64,000 nt of DNA from Nocardioides sp. zg-DK7169. Its GTDB lineage: Bacteria; Actinomycetota; Actinomycetes; Propionibacteriales; Nocardioidaceae. Numbering within the stretch: the stretch's first letter is position 1; every line of letters starts with the position of its first letter. Of the stretch, positions 1 to 8,893 are shown piece after piece. Under the pieces are notes generated by a model, which saw only the letters and a list, made by a program, of their open reading frames with translations, was not told the origin of the DNA and ran no database searches. The DNA lies in assembly GCF_013155365.1 (NCBI RefSeq), contig NZ_JABJRA010000005.1, forward strand, positions 310,001 to 374,000, in the 5' to 3' direction. Position numbers and translations under genes: made by a program.

Positions 1-30
1 CAGCAGCGGCTCGTTCACAGGACCACTCAC
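1..30 (-). CDS. Start of amino-acid ABC transporter ATP-binding protein (partial)
   Basis: Only the first ten codons lie in the window (MSGPVNEPLL). A GTG start at 30-28 overlaps the TGA of the upstream permease in the GTGA arrangement, and a second in-frame GTG lies at 18-16. The ATPase identity is inferred from the substrate-binding protein, permease, ATPase order usual for polar amino-acid importers. No diagnostic motif is visible in the fragment. Confidence 0.5.
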   Translation of the reverse strand, partial: MSGPVNEPLL

Positions 31-878
31 AGGGCACCCGCCCGTTCCTTCTCGACCCAGCGCCGCTGCAGCCAGTCGGTGAACCGCGCCAGCGGCACGG
101 TGAGCACCACGAAGAACAGCGCGACGACGACGTACGCCGTGTAGTTGAAGTGGTACGCCGTGTAGTCGCGCGCGGCGTACACCGCGTCGAAGGCGCCGAC
201 GAGGGAGACCAGTGCGGTGTCCTTCTGCAGCGACACGAAGTCGTTGAGCAGCGGCGGCACCACCCGGCGCACGGCCTGCGGCACCACCACGAACCGCAGC
301 GCCTGGCCGCGGCTCAGCCCGAGCGCGGAGGCGCTGTTGAGCTGGGAGGGGTGGATGGAGTCGATGCCCGCGCGGAAGACCTCCGCGACGTAGGCGGAGT
401 AGGACAGCACCAGCGCGACGGCCGCCCAGAACAGCCCACTGGTGGGCAGGCCCTCCAGGCGCAGCGCCGGGACGCCGAACCCGAGCAGCAGGATCAGCAG
501 CACCGTCGGCACGCCGCGCAGCACGTCGGTCCACAGCACCGCGACGATGCGCAGCGGGGTGAGCAGCGCGGACCGCGAGACGCGGACCAGCGCCAGCGCC
601 AGGCCGATCAGCAGGATGAACGGCTCGGCGGCGAGGAAGATGAGCACGTTCTTCCAGAACACTCCCCAGATGTCGGGCAGCACGTCCCGGGCGTGCCCAG
701 GGTCGAAGAACGTCTCACGCACCCGCTCCCAGCCGGGGGTGCTAGTGACGCCCAGGGCGAGCAGCGCGAAGACGACGACGGTCGCGGCCGTCGCCACCAG
801 CACCGAGGATCGGCGGCGCGCCCGACGCACCCGGCGCCGCTCGAGCTCGCGCTCGCTCGGCGCCCAGGTGTCAGTCAT
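27..878 (-). CDS. Amino-acid ABC transporter permease (HisM/GlnP type)
   Basis: This is a 283-residue inner-membrane permease of a polar amino-acid importer. A basic cytoplasmic N-terminus precedes about five hydrophobic segments, starting with one near residues 27-45. The family EAA-type loop is visible as SASALGLSRGQALRFVVVPQ (about residues 183-202), which docks on the ATPase. RAGIDSI and DTALVSLVG are also typical of the HisM/GlnP family. It lies 48 bp downstream of the binding-protein gene and overlaps the next gene by 4 bp, so the three form one operon. The substrate cannot be told from sequence alone. Confidence 0.9.
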   Translation of the reverse strand: MTDTWAPSERELERRRVRRARRRSSVLVATAATVVVFALLALGVTSTPGWERVRETFFDPGHARDVLPDIWGVFWKNVLIFLAAEPFILLIGLALALVRVSRSALLTPLRIVAVLWTDVLRGVPTVLLILLLGFGVPALRLEGLPTSGLFWAAVALVLSYSAYVAEVFRAGIDSIHPSQLNSASALGLSRGQALRFVVVPQAVRRVVPPLLNDFVSLQKDTALVSLVGAFDAVYAARDYTAYHFNYTAYVVVALFFVVLTVPLARFTDWLQRRWVEKERAGAL

Positions 879-926
879 GGGGATCAGTCAACACGGGAGG
901 AAGGAGTGCCGGACCGGCTGTCCCGC

Positions 927-1811
927 TCAGGACAGCTCGGGCACGCCCACGACGTCGGAGAGCCACTCGGTCTCGATCTCCTCGAGCGTGCCGTCCTCGC
1001 GCATCTCGGCGAGCGCGGCGTCGACGCACGGGACCAGGTCGCTGCCCTTCTCGAAGAGCATGCCGAACTCCTCCTGGTCGCCGGTCTCGGGCTGGAACTG
1101 CCCGATGATCTCGGAGCCCTCGATCTCGACGGCGGAGATGTAGAAGGCGGTCGGCAGGTCGGCGAGGATCGCGTCGACCTGGCCGTTGAGCAGCGCCTGC
1201 TTGGCGGCGTTGGTGTCCTCGAAGACCAGCGGCTCGGCGCCGGGCTCGATGACCTCGCGGATCGCGGTCAGCGAGGTGGTGCCGGTCTGGGCGCCGAGCT
1301 TGAGGCCCTGGAGGTCGGAGATGCTGGACGCCTCGGCGCCGTCGGTGCCCTCGAGCGCGATCACCGCCTGGGCGGCGGAGTAGTAGCCGTCGGAGAAGTC
1401 CACGACCTCGGCGCGCGCGGGGGTGATCGAGATCTGGTTGATGTCGAAGTCGAACTTCTTCTCACCCGGCGCGTAGGAGGCGTTGAACGGCACCCGCACC
1501 CAGTCGACGTCCTGGGCGTCGAAGCCGAGGCGCTCGGCCACCTCGTAGGCCACCGCGGACTCGAAGCCCTGGCCGTTGGTGGCGTCGTTGTCGACGAACC
1601 ACGGCTCGTACGCCGGGGAGTCGGTGCCGATGGTGAGCTGGCCGTCCTTGATGAACGTCGCACCCTCGGCGCACTCAGCCGGGTCGGTCGTGGCCGCGTC
1701 CGACGAGGTCGCCGCCGGGTCGCTCGCCGTCTCGTCCTCGGGGGCGCACGCGCCGAGGAGGGCGAGGCTGAGGACGGCGGGCACGGCCAGGGAGCTACGA
1801 CGCAGACGCAT
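927..1811 (-). CDS. Amino-acid ABC transporter substrate-binding lipoprotein
   Basis: This 294-residue extracytoplasmic solute receptor (SBP family 3) has a basic N-terminus, a hydrophobic stretch and a lipobox LGAC at about residues 19-22, so it should be lipid-anchored. After a Ser/Thr/Ala/Asp-rich linker the fold starts at LTIGTDSPAYEPW. Typical SBP_bac_3 signatures follow: GFESAVAYEVAERLGF, FDFDINQISITPAR and LGAQTGTTS. The frame stays open upstream, but MRLRR at 1811 begins the signal peptide, and farther upstream the frame is only antisense to the divergent padR gene. It is the first gene of the importer operon. Confidence 0.92.
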   Translation of the reverse strand: MRLRRSSLAVPAVLSLALLGACAPEDETASDPAATSSDAATTDPAECAEGATFIKDGQLTIGTDSPAYEPWFVDNDATNGQGFESAVAYEVAERLGFDAQDVDWVRVPFNASYAPGEKKFDFDINQISITPARAEVVDFSDGYYSAAQAVIALEGTDGAEASSISDLQGLKLGAQTGTTSLTAIREVIEPGAEPLVFEDTNAAKQALLNGQVDAILADLPTAFYISAVEIEGSEIIGQFQPETGDQEEFGMLFEKGSDLVPCVDAALAEMREDGTLEEIETEWLSDVVGVPELS

Positions 1812-1934
1812 GAGGCGAATCGTAGGCGGCGCAGCGGCCCGGACCCACCGTGTCCGGGCCCGAGTGAGCCAGGTCACCGGCGGCGCCGTACGGCAGGTTT
1901 GCACCTTGTTGCATAGGTGGGCCAGGGTGTCGCC

Positions 1935-2465
1935 ATGGCCCTGGACCACGCACTCCTCGTCGCGCTGCGCGAGCAGCCCGCCTCCGGCGCGGACCTCACC
2001 CGGCGCTTCGAGCGGTCGCTGGGCTTCTTCTGGAGCGCCACGCACCAGCAGATCTACCGCACCTTGGCGCGGATGGAGGCCCGCTCGTGGGTGAGCGTCA
2101 CCGAGGTCGCGCAGACCGACCGGCCCACCACCAAGGTGTACGACGTCTCCCCCGCGGGCTGCGAGGCGCTGGCCGCCTGGCTGGCCGAGCCGTCGGTGAC
2201 CGAGCCCTCGCGCAGCGACCTGGCGGTGAAGATGCGCGGTGCCTCGTTCGGCGACCGCGACGCGGTCCTCGCCGTGGTGCGCGACGCCCTCGCCGACCAC
2301 CTCGCCCGCCTCGAGCACTACCGCTTCCTCGAGGCACGCGACCACCCCGACCCGTCCGCCCTGAGCGGCCTCGAGCTCGACCAGCACCTCGTCCTGCGCG
2401 GCGGGATCCGGCTGGAGGAGTTCTGGGTGGCCTGGCTGACCGACTACCTGGAGGCCCACCGATGA
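1935..2465 (+). CDS. PadR-family transcriptional regulator
   Basis: This is a 176-residue winged-helix regulator. The start MALDHALLVALREQPASGAD is characteristic of PadR proteins, so I chose the ATG at 1935 over the in-frame GTG at 1917. Wing and recognition region: HQQIYRTLARMEARSWVSV. The C-terminal half is a helical dimerisation domain of the AphA/Vir type. The gene overlaps the flavin oxidoreductase by ATGA, which suggests it controls that enzyme, itself, or both. It is divergent from the amino-acid transporter, with 123 bp between the starts. Confidence 0.88.
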   Translation: MALDHALLVALREQPASGADLTRRFERSLGFFWSATHQQIYRTLARMEARSWVSVTEVAQTDRPTTKVYDVSPAGCEALAAWLAEPSVTEPSRSDLAVKMRGASFGDRDAVLAVVRDALADHLARLEHYRFLEARDHPDPSALSGLELDQHLVLRGGIRLEEFWVAWLTDYLEAHR

Positions 2466-4507
2466 CCGCCGACGCGCCCGCGCCGTACCCCCACCTGCTC
2501 GAGCCGCTCACGCTCGGCCCGCTCACCCTGCGCAACCGGGTGGTGATGGGCTCGATGCACACCGGGCTGGAGGACCGGGTCCGCGACCTGCCGGCGCTCG
2601 CGGCGTACCTCTCCGAGCGCGCCCGCGGCGGCGCCGGGCTGATCATCACCGGCGGCTACGCCCCCGACAAGCGCGGCTGGCTCAAGCCGCTGGCCTCCGA
2701 GCTCACCACCCGGCTCCAGGCGATGCGCCACCGCGAGGTGACCGGCGCGGTGCACGACGCCGGCGGCGCGATCGCGCTGCAGGTGCTGCATGCCGGGCGC
2801 TACGGCTACCACCCGTTCAGCGTCTCGGCCTCGGCGAAGCGCTCCCCGATCACGCCGTTCCGCCCGCGCGCGCTCTCCACCCGCGGCGTGGACCGGACGG
2901 CGACCGCGTTCGCCCGCACCGCCGCACTCGCGGTCAAGGCGGGGTACGACGCGGTCGAGATCATGGGCTCGGAGGGCTACCTGATCAACCAGTTCCTCGC
3001 CGCGCGCACCAACGACCGCACCGACGCGTGGGGCGGCACCGCCGCCAAGCGGATGCGCTTCCCCGTCGAGGTGGTGCGCCGCACCCGCGAGCTGGTCGGC
3101 GAGGACCTGCCGATCGTCTACCGGATCTCGCTGCTCGACCTGGTCGAGGACGGCCAGACCTGGGAGGAGGTCGTCGAGCTGGCGCACCTGCTCGAGGAGG
3201 CCGGCGTCAGCGTCCTCAACACCGGCATCGGCTGGCACGAGGCGCGAGTGCCCACGATCATCACCCAGGTCCCCCGCGGCGCCTGGCGCACGCACACCGC
3301 CCGGCTGCGCGCCGAGGTCGGGGTCCCGGTCTGCGCCTCGAACCGGATCAACACCCCCGAGCTGGCCGAGGAGATCCTCGCCGCCGGCGAGGCCGACCTG
3401 GTCTCGATGGCCCGCCCGCTGCTGGCCGACCCGGCGTTCGTCGAGAAGGCCGCCGCCGGGCGCGCCGACGAGATCAACACCTGCATCGCCTGCAACCAGG
3501 CCTGCCTGGACCACGTGTTCGCGAACCGCTTGGCCTCCTGCCTGGTCAACCCGCGGGCCGCGCGCGAGACGACGCTGGTGCTCGCGCCGACCCGGCGCCG
3601 GGCCCGGGTCGCGGTCGTCGGGGCCGGCCCGGCCGGGCTCGCCGCCGCCGTCTCCGCGGCCGAGCGCGGTCTCGCGGGCACCCTCTTCGAGCGCTCCCCG
3701 CAGCTGGGCGGGCAGTTCCGCCTCGCGATGGCGGTGCCCGGCAAGGAGGAGTTCGCCGAGACGCTGCGCTACTTCACCCGGCGCCTGGAGGTGCTCGGCG
3801 TCGAGGTGCGTCTCGGGGTCACCGCGACCGCCGCCGAGCTCACCGCACGCGACGACGCCGGCGCCGCGGCGTACGACGAGGTGGTGCTGGCCACCGGCGT
3901 CGTCCCGCGGGTGCCCGACCTCGAGGGCGTGGACCACCCCTCCGTCGTGACGTACGCCGACGTCCTGTCCGGCCGGGTGGTCCCGGGCCGCCGGGTCGCC
4001 GTCGTGGGCGCGGGCGGCATCGGTGTGGACGTCAGCCACTGGCTGTCCCACGACCCGCGCGAGACCGAGGACGACTGGCGCGCGCACTGGGGCGTCGGCG
4101 ACCCCTCGCTGCACCGCGGCGGGCTGACCGAGCCCAAGCCGCGCACCCCGCTGCGCGAGGTCACCCTGCTCCAGCGCAAGACCACCCCGATCGGCGTCGG
4201 CCTGGGCAAGACCTCCGGCTGGGCGCACCGCGCGGTGCTCAAGCAGTCCGGGGTCGAGCGGGTCACCGGCGTCACCTACGACCGGGTCGACGACGCCGGG
4301 CTGCACTACACCCGCGACCGCGAGGCGCACCTGCTCGCGGTCGACCACGTCGTGCTGTGCACCGGCCAGGAGCCGGTGCGCGAGCTGTACGACGAGCTGG
4401 TCGAGGCGGGGGTGGCCGTGCACCTGATCGGCGGCGCCGACGTGGCCGCCGAGCTGGACGCCAAGCGCGCCATCGAGCAGGGCACCCGGGTGGCCGCCGC
4501 GCTCTGA
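2462..4507 (+). CDS. NADH:flavin oxidoreductase / 2,4-dienoyl-CoA reductase-like (FadH family)
   Basis: This 681-residue protein is close to the length of E. coli FadH. The N-terminal half is an OYE-type TIM barrel: LRNRVVMGSMHTG, YLINQFLAARTNDRTDAWGG. Four cysteines spaced for a [4Fe-4S] cluster follow in CIACNQACLDH and SCLVNP. The C-terminal half carries two nucleotide-binding folds, VVGAGPAGLAAA for FAD and VAVVGAGGIGVD for NAD(P)H. The family reduces 2,4-dienoyl-CoA esters or related enals and enones. The natural substrate is open, since trimethylamine-dehydrogenase-like and xenobiotic reductases share this architecture. It is translationally coupled to padR. Confidence 0.88.
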   Translation: MTADAPAPYPHLLEPLTLGPLTLRNRVVMGSMHTGLEDRVRDLPALAAYLSERARGGAGLIITGGYAPDKRGWLKPLASELTTRLQAMRHREVTGAVHDAGGAIALQVLHAGRYGYHPFSVSASAKRSPITPFRPRALSTRGVDRTATAFARTAALAVKAGYDAVEIMGSEGYLINQFLAARTNDRTDAWGGTAAKRMRFPVEVVRRTRELVGEDLPIVYRISLLDLVEDGQTWEEVVELAHLLEEAGVSVLNTGIGWHEARVPTIITQVPRGAWRTHTARLRAEVGVPVCASNRINTPELAEEILAAGEADLVSMARPLLADPAFVEKAAAGRADEINTCIACNQACLDHVFANRLASCLVNPRAARETTLVLAPTRRRARVAVVGAGPAGLAAAVSAAERGLAGTLFERSPQLGGQFRLAMAVPGKEEFAETLRYFTRRLEVLGVEVRLGVTATAAELTARDDAGAAAYDEVVLATGVVPRVPDLEGVDHPSVVTYADVLSGRVVPGRRVAVVGAGGIGVDVSHWLSHDPRETEDDWRAHWGVGDPSLHRGGLTEPKPRTPLREVTLLQRKTTPIGVGLGKTSGWAHRAVLKQSGVERVTGVTYDRVDDAGLHYTRDREAHLLAVDHVVLCTGQEPVRELYDELVEAGVAVHLIGGADVAAELDAKRAIEQGTRVAAAL

Positions 4508-4534
4508 GGCCGGCCGGGCGGACGGGCGGGGTCG

Positions 4535-4596
4535 GATAGTCCGCCACACAGGCGTCGTCATCGGGCGGATCGACGACACTCCTGTGCCGGACTATC
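4535..4596. repeat. Palindromic intergenic repeat, diverged copy
   Basis: A long imperfect inverted repeat lies between two convergent genes. It begins with GATAGTCCGCCACACAGG and ends with CCTGTGCCGGACTATC around the loop core ATCGGGCGGATC. The same ends and the same loop recur at 11915-11976, where the arms match perfectly. The right end supplies the TAG stop codon of murF (4594-4592). It may act as a bidirectional terminator, but the conserved loop points to a REP-like repeat family. Confidence 0.75.
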
Positions 4597-5929
4597 GTCC
4601 CCGGGCCAGCAGCCCCGCCGCCACCGTCTCCAGGCCGACCGCGCGGGAGGCCTTGAGGAGCACCGTGTCGCCGGGGCCGACGTGGGCGCGCAGCCAGGCG
4701 AGCGCGGCCTCGCGGTCCGCGACCCGTTCGCCGCCGGCCGGCCAGGCGCCGGACCCGACGGCGAGCAGCACGTCGACGCCGGCGGCCCGGGCCTGCTCCC
4801 CCGCCGCGGCGTGCAGCGCGGCGGACCCCTCCCCGAGCTCGCGCATCTCGCCCAGCACCGCGACCGTGCGCCCGGGACGGGCGCGCCCGAGGTCGACGAG
4901 GGTGTCGAGCGCGGCGCGCACCGACTCGGGGTTGGCGTTGTAGGAGTCGTCGAGCACCACCAGCCCGTCGGCCCGCTCGTGGACCGCACTGCGCGACTGC
5001 GGCGCCGGGCGGGCGGCGCTGAGCCCGGCGGCGACCTCGTCGAGGGAGCGGCCGCCGGCCAGCGCCATCGCCGCGGCGGCCGCGGCGTTCGCCACCTGGT
5101 GGCGCCCGGTGAGCGCCAGGCGCACCGGCGCCTCCTCACCGGCGTGGGTGAGCACGAAGGAGGCCCGTCCGCGGGCGTCCAGCGCCGGCGCGCGCCACGA
5201 CACCTCACCGGTGCGGCCGAAGGTCAGCACCCGCGCCCGGGTGCGCACCGCCATCGCGGCCACCTGCGGGTCGTCGGCGTTCAGCACCGCGGTCCCGCCG
5301 GGCGCCAGCGCCTCGACCAGCTCGCCCTTCGCGGCCGCGACCAGCGCCGGGCCGCCGAACTCCCCCACGTGCGCGGAGCCGACCGCGAGCACGGCGGCCA
5401 CGTCCGGCGGGGCGACCTCGCTCAGCCAGGCCAGGTGGCCCAGGCCCCGGGCGCCCATCTCCAGCACCAGCTCGCGGGTGTCGGGGCGCAGCCGCAGGCA
5501 GGTCAGCGGCACCCCGAGCTCGTTGTTCAGGTTGCCCGCGGTCGCCACGCAGCGCTCGCCGCCGGAGCCGAGCACCGCGGCCAGCAGCTCCTTGGTGGTG
5601 GTCTTGCCGTGCGAGCCCGTGACGGCGTACGTCGTGGGCGCCACCGTGTCCACGACGTGGCGCGCCAGCCGGGCCAGCGCGACCGCCGGGTCGCGCACCA
5701 CCACGGTCGGGGCGGCGGTCGGCCGGCTGCCCAGCACGGCGTGCGCCCCGGCGGCGTGGTCGTGGCCGTCGGCGTGCTCGCCGGCGATGGCGACGAACAG
5801 CCCGCCCGGCTCGGGGTGGCGGGAGTCGAGGTAGGCGGCGCCGCTCACCACGGTGCGCCCGGCGCGCGGGTCGCCGTGCACGGTGCCACCGACGACGGCG
5901 GCGAGGTCGGCCAGGGAGATCGCGATCAT
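4592..5929 (-). CDS. murF: UDP-N-acetylmuramoyl-tripeptide--D-alanyl-D-alanine ligase (MurF)
   Basis: MurF is the cytoplasmic ligase that adds D-Ala-D-Ala to the UDP-MurNAc tripeptide with ATP. The 445-residue protein shows the Mur ATP site TGSHGKTTTKE (about 104-114), the Mur-ligase region GNLNNELGVPLTCLRL, LEMGARGLGHL, GRHQVANAAAAAAMAL, and the C-terminal DDSYNANPESV and LGEMRELG. The ATG at 5929 has GGTGGAG just upstream. It sits divergent from a dipeptidase/racemase/ligase block, not in a dcw division cluster, so it could be a second murF serving that block. The stop codon falls inside the palindromic repeat. Confidence 0.92.
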   Translation of the reverse strand: MIAISLADLAAVVGGTVHGDPRAGRTVVSGAAYLDSRHPEPGGLFVAIAGEHADGHDHAAGAHAVLGSRPTAAPTVVVRDPAVALARLARHVVDTVAPTTYAVTGSHGKTTTKELLAAVLGSGGERCVATAGNLNNELGVPLTCLRLRPDTRELVLEMGARGLGHLAWLSEVAPPDVAAVLAVGSAHVGEFGGPALVAAAKGELVEALAPGGTAVLNADDPQVAAMAVRTRARVLTFGRTGEVSWRAPALDARGRASFVLTHAGEEAPVRLALTGRHQVANAAAAAAMALAGGRSLDEVAAGLSAARPAPQSRSAVHERADGLVVLDDSYNANPESVRAALDTLVDLGRARPGRTVAVLGEMRELGEGSAALHAAAGEQARAAGVDVLLAVGSGAWPAGGERVADREAALAWLRAHVGPGDTVLLKASRAVGLETVAAGLLARGR

Positions 5930-6057
5930 GGCTCCACCCTCGGGCGCGCGGGCCCCCGCGCGCCTCGTCCTCGCGGCCATCCCTCCGGTACCAGCGGCCC
6001 CTTCCCCGGCACCTGAGGCGGAGGCGGCACCCCCGCCCCGGCGGCGAGGTTGGAGCC

Positions 6058-6717
6058 ATGACGATCCTGCTCTCCGACCCCCGGGTCGCCGCCGTGCCGG
6101 TGCACGAGTGCGGCGAGCCGCTGGTCGCCCTCGACGCCTCCTTCGGCCCGGCCCGGGCCCTGGTCCGTGCCGGGCTCGCCGCCCGGCTTGCGGCGGCCCG
6201 CGACGCGCTGCCGCCCGGCATCGGGCTGCGGGTGCTCGAGGGGCACCGCAGCGTGGCCGACCAGCGCCGGATCATCGAGTGGTACGCCGGCGAGGTCCGC
6301 GCCGCCCACCCCGACGCGGACGCCGCCGAGGTGGAGCGGCTGACCAGCCAGTTCGTGAGCCCGGTGGCGGTCGCGCCGCACGTCGCCGGCGCGGCGGTCG
6401 ACCTCACCCTCGTCGACGCCTGCGGCGACGAGCTCGACCTGGGCACCCCGGTCGACGCCACCCCCGAGCAGTCCGACGGGCGCTGCTGGACCGCGGCGGC
6501 CGGGATCGGCGCGGACGCCCGCGCCCACCGGGACCTGATGGCGCGCGTCCTCGGCGGCGCCGGGCTGGTCAACTACCCCACCGAGTGGTGGCACTGGAGC
6601 CACGGTGACCGCTACTGGGCGCTGCGCACCGGCGCCCCGGCGGCCCTCTACGGCCCGCTCGAGGCCTCCCTCGGCGAGGGCGCCGCCACGGGCACCGGCG
6701 CCGGGGCGGCGGCGTGA
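6058..6717 (+). CDS. D-alanyl-D-alanine dipeptidase (VanX/DdpX family)
   Basis: This 219-residue zinc dipeptidase is expected to split D-Ala-D-Ala. The family residues are present: Arg64 in EGHRSVADQ, zinc ligands His108 and Asp115 in PHVAGAAVDLTL, catalytic Glu176 and zinc ligand His179 in EWWHW. I see no signal peptide, which fits the cytoplasmic VanX role. It overlaps alr by GTGA and is divergent from murF. An ordinary recycling or nutritional DdpX role is possible; the neighbours favour a cell-wall dipeptide-editing role. Confidence 0.85.
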   Translation: MTILLSDPRVAAVPVHECGEPLVALDASFGPARALVRAGLAARLAAARDALPPGIGLRVLEGHRSVADQRRIIEWYAGEVRAAHPDADAAEVERLTSQFVSPVAVAPHVAGAAVDLTLVDACGDELDLGTPVDATPEQSDGRCWTAAAGIGADARAHRDLMARVLGGAGLVNYPTEWWHWSHGDRYWALRTGAPAALYGPLEASLGEGAATGTGAGAAA

Positions 6718-7895
6718 GCGCGGTGCCGCTCGCGCGCGCCGCGACCCGCTCGGCCGCGCCGCGGCTGCTGGTCGACCCCGAGGCGGTCGCCGCCAACACC
6801 CGGGTGCTCGCGGCCCGGGTCACCCCGGGCGCACCGGGCGCACCGGGCGGGACCGCGCTGATGGCGGTCGTGAAGGCCGACGGCTTCGGCCTCGGCGCGG
6901 CCACGGTCGCCCGCGCCGCGCTCGCCCACGGCGCCACCAGCCTGGGCGTCACCACCGTCGCGGAGGGCCTGGCGCTGCGCGCGGAGGGCATCGACGTCCC
7001 CGTGCTCAGCTGGCTCAACGGCGTCGACGCCGACTTCGCCGGCGCGCTCGCGGCCGGCCTCGACCTCGCCGTACCGTCCACCGAGCACCTCGGCGCGATC
7101 ACCCGCGCCGCGTCCCCCGGGCGGCCCGCGCGGGTGCACCTGCACCTCGACACCGGGCTGGCCCGCGACGGCGCCGAGCCGTCCGGCTGGGCGACCCTGT
7201 GCCGGGCCGCGCGCACCGCCGAGCGGGCCGGGCTGGTGCAGGTGGTGGGCGTGATGGGGCACCTCGCGCTCGCCGACGAGCCGGGCCACCCGGCCAACGC
7301 CGTGGGCCGCACCCGGTTCGCCTGGGGCGTGCAGGTCGCCCGCGCCTGCGGGCTGCGGCCCGCGCTGCGCCACCTCGCCGCGACCGCGGCCACCCTCACC
7401 GACCCGCAGAGCCACCACACCCTGGTCCGGGTCGGCGCCGGCCTGGTCGGCATCGACCCGAGCGGCACCACCGCGCTGCGCCCCGCGGTCACCCTGAGCG
7501 CCCCGGTGGTGCAGGTGCGCCGGGTCCGCGCCGGCACCCCGGTCGGCTACGGCCACACCTGGACCGCCGCCCGCGCGACGACCCTCGCCCTGCTCCCGGT
7601 GGGGTACGCCGACGGGCTGCCGCGCGCCGCCTCCGGCCGCGCCTCCGTGCTGCTGCGCGGGCAGCGCCGGCCCGTCGTCGGCCGGGTCTCGATGGACCAG
7701 GTGGTCCTCGACCTCGGCGACGACGCCGTCGCACTCGGCGACACCGCCACCGTGCTCGGCCCCGGCGACGCCGGGGAGCCCACCCCCGCCGAGTGGGCCA
7801 CGTGGTCGGGGACCCTCCCCCACGAGGTGCTCACCGGCTTCGGGCCGCGACCCGACCGGGTCGTGGCCACCACCGTCCTCAGGAGCGTCCGATGA
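6714..7895 (+). CDS. alr: Alanine racemase (PLP fold type III)
   Basis: This 393-residue PLP enzyme interconverts L- and D-alanine. The Schiff-base lysine is Lys54 in AVVKADGFGLG and the opposite base is Tyr279 in GYGHTW; VGYADGLPR and GRVSMDQVVLDLG are also standard. The PLP loop departs from the usual KANAYGHG: the Tyr is Phe and the His is Leu. VRVGAGLVGIDPS likewise replaces the usual VRPGIALYG, so this is a divergent racemase. A serine-preferring role of the VanT kind cannot be excluded. It overlaps both neighbours by 4 bp. Confidence 0.88.
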   Translation: MSAVPLARAATRSAAPRLLVDPEAVAANTRVLAARVTPGAPGAPGGTALMAVVKADGFGLGAATVARAALAHGATSLGVTTVAEGLALRAEGIDVPVLSWLNGVDADFAGALAAGLDLAVPSTEHLGAITRAASPGRPARVHLHLDTGLARDGAEPSGWATLCRAARTAERAGLVQVVGVMGHLALADEPGHPANAVGRTRFAWGVQVARACGLRPALRHLAATAATLTDPQSHHTLVRVGAGLVGIDPSGTTALRPAVTLSAPVVQVRRVRAGTPVGYGHTWTAARATTLALLPVGYADGLPRAASGRASVLLRGQRRPVVGRVSMDQVVLDLGDDAVALGDTATVLGPGDAGEPTPAEWATWSGTLPHEVLTGFGPRPDRVVATTVLRSVR

Positions 7896-8893
7896 CCACC
7901 GCAGCCCGCACCCCCGTCCCCGCCCGCACGCCGATCGGGCGGGTCGCCGTGATCGGCGGCGGCACCAGCTGCGAGCACGACGTCTCCCTCGCCTCCGCGG
8001 CCGGGGTCGCCGAGGCGCTGCTCGCCGGGGGTCACGACGTCGTCCGGCTCACCATCGACCCCGAGGGCGTGTGGCGCGACGGCGGCGACCGGCCGATCGG
8101 GCTGGCCGGCGCCGTGCACGTGCTGCGCAGCTGCGCGGTCGCCGTACCGGTCGTGCACGGCCCCGGCGGCGAGGACGGCACCCTCGCGGCGCTGCTCGAC
8201 CTCGCCGGCGTCCCCTATGTCGGCTCCGGCGTGGGCGCCGGCGCGCTGGCGATGGACAAGTGGGTGACCAAGCTCGTCGCCGAGGCGCTCGGGCTCGCCA
8301 CGGCGCCCGGCGTGCTGCTGACCCGCGCCAGCGCCGCGGCGTACGCCGTGGACCACCCGGTGGTCGTGAAGCCGGTCGCGGCCGGCTCCAGCCACGGCGT
8401 GTCCCTGGTCCGTGAGCAGGCCGAGCTGGCGGCAGCGCTGGACGCGGCGTTCGCCCTCGACGACCGGGTGCTCGTGGAGGACGTCGTCGTGGGCCGCGAG
8501 ATCGACGTCGCGGTCCTGGCGAGCGGGGCGGAGCTGCTGGTCTCCCCCGCCCTGGAGATCCGGGTGGACGGGCTCTTCGACTTCGAGGCGAAGTACGGCG
8601 GGGGCGCGGACTTCGTGGTGCCCGCCCCGCTGTCGTCCACCGAGCAGAAGGCCCTGGAGTCCGCCGCGCTCGCGATGTTCACCGCGCTCGGGTGCCGCGG
8701 GGTCGCCCGCATCGACTTCTTCCTCACCGAGGCCGGGCCGGTGCTCAACGAGGTCAACACGATGCCCGGCTTCACCGCTCACTCGCAGGTGCCGCAGATG
8801 TTCGCCGCGGCCGGAATCGACTACGTCGCCCTGGTCGACCGGCTGGTGCGCGACGCCGTGGCCGGGCGCGCTACGCCGCGCGCGGCGGCATGA
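7892..8893 (+). CDS. ddl: D-alanine--D-alanine ligase (Ddl/Van ligase family)
   Basis: This 333-residue ATP-grasp ligase joins two D-alanines. Motifs in order are GGTSCEHDVS (23-32), HGPGGEDG (89-96), KPVAAGSSHGVS (160-171), the omega-loop FDFEAKY (229-235) and EVNTMPGF (287-294). The omega loop keeps the EAKY form of D-Ala-D-Ala ligases and lacks the His of D-lactate ligases, but the first Tyr of the usual YDYEAKY is Phe. It is coupled by ATGA to alr and to the following acyltransferase. Confidence 0.9.
   Translation: MTTAARTPVPARTPIGRVAVIGGGTSCEHDVSLASAAGVAEALLAGGHDVVRLTIDPEGVWRDGGDRPIGLAGAVHVLRSCAVAVPVVHGPGGEDGTLAALLDLAGVPYVGSGVGAGALAMDKWVTKLVAEALGLATAPGVLLTRASAAAYAVDHPVVVKPVAAGSSHGVSLVREQAELAAALDAAFALDDRVLVEDVVVGREIDVAVLASGAELLVSPALEIRVDGLFDFEAKYGGGADFVVPAPLSSTEQKALESAALAMFTALGCRGVARIDFFLTEAGPVLNEVNTMPGFTAHSQVPQMFAAAGIDYVALVDRLVRDAVAGRATPRAAA

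Noticed and set aside
150..1916. 588-codon open frame antisense to the amino-acid transporter genes
   Set aside because: It lies opposite two well-supported genes, has an Arg/His/Gly-rich composition without domains, and reflects missing stops in GC-rich DNA.
1812..2459. Upstream extension of the substrate-binding protein to 510 residues
   Set aside because: The extension is antisense to padR, while a proper lipoprotein signal peptide begins at 1811.
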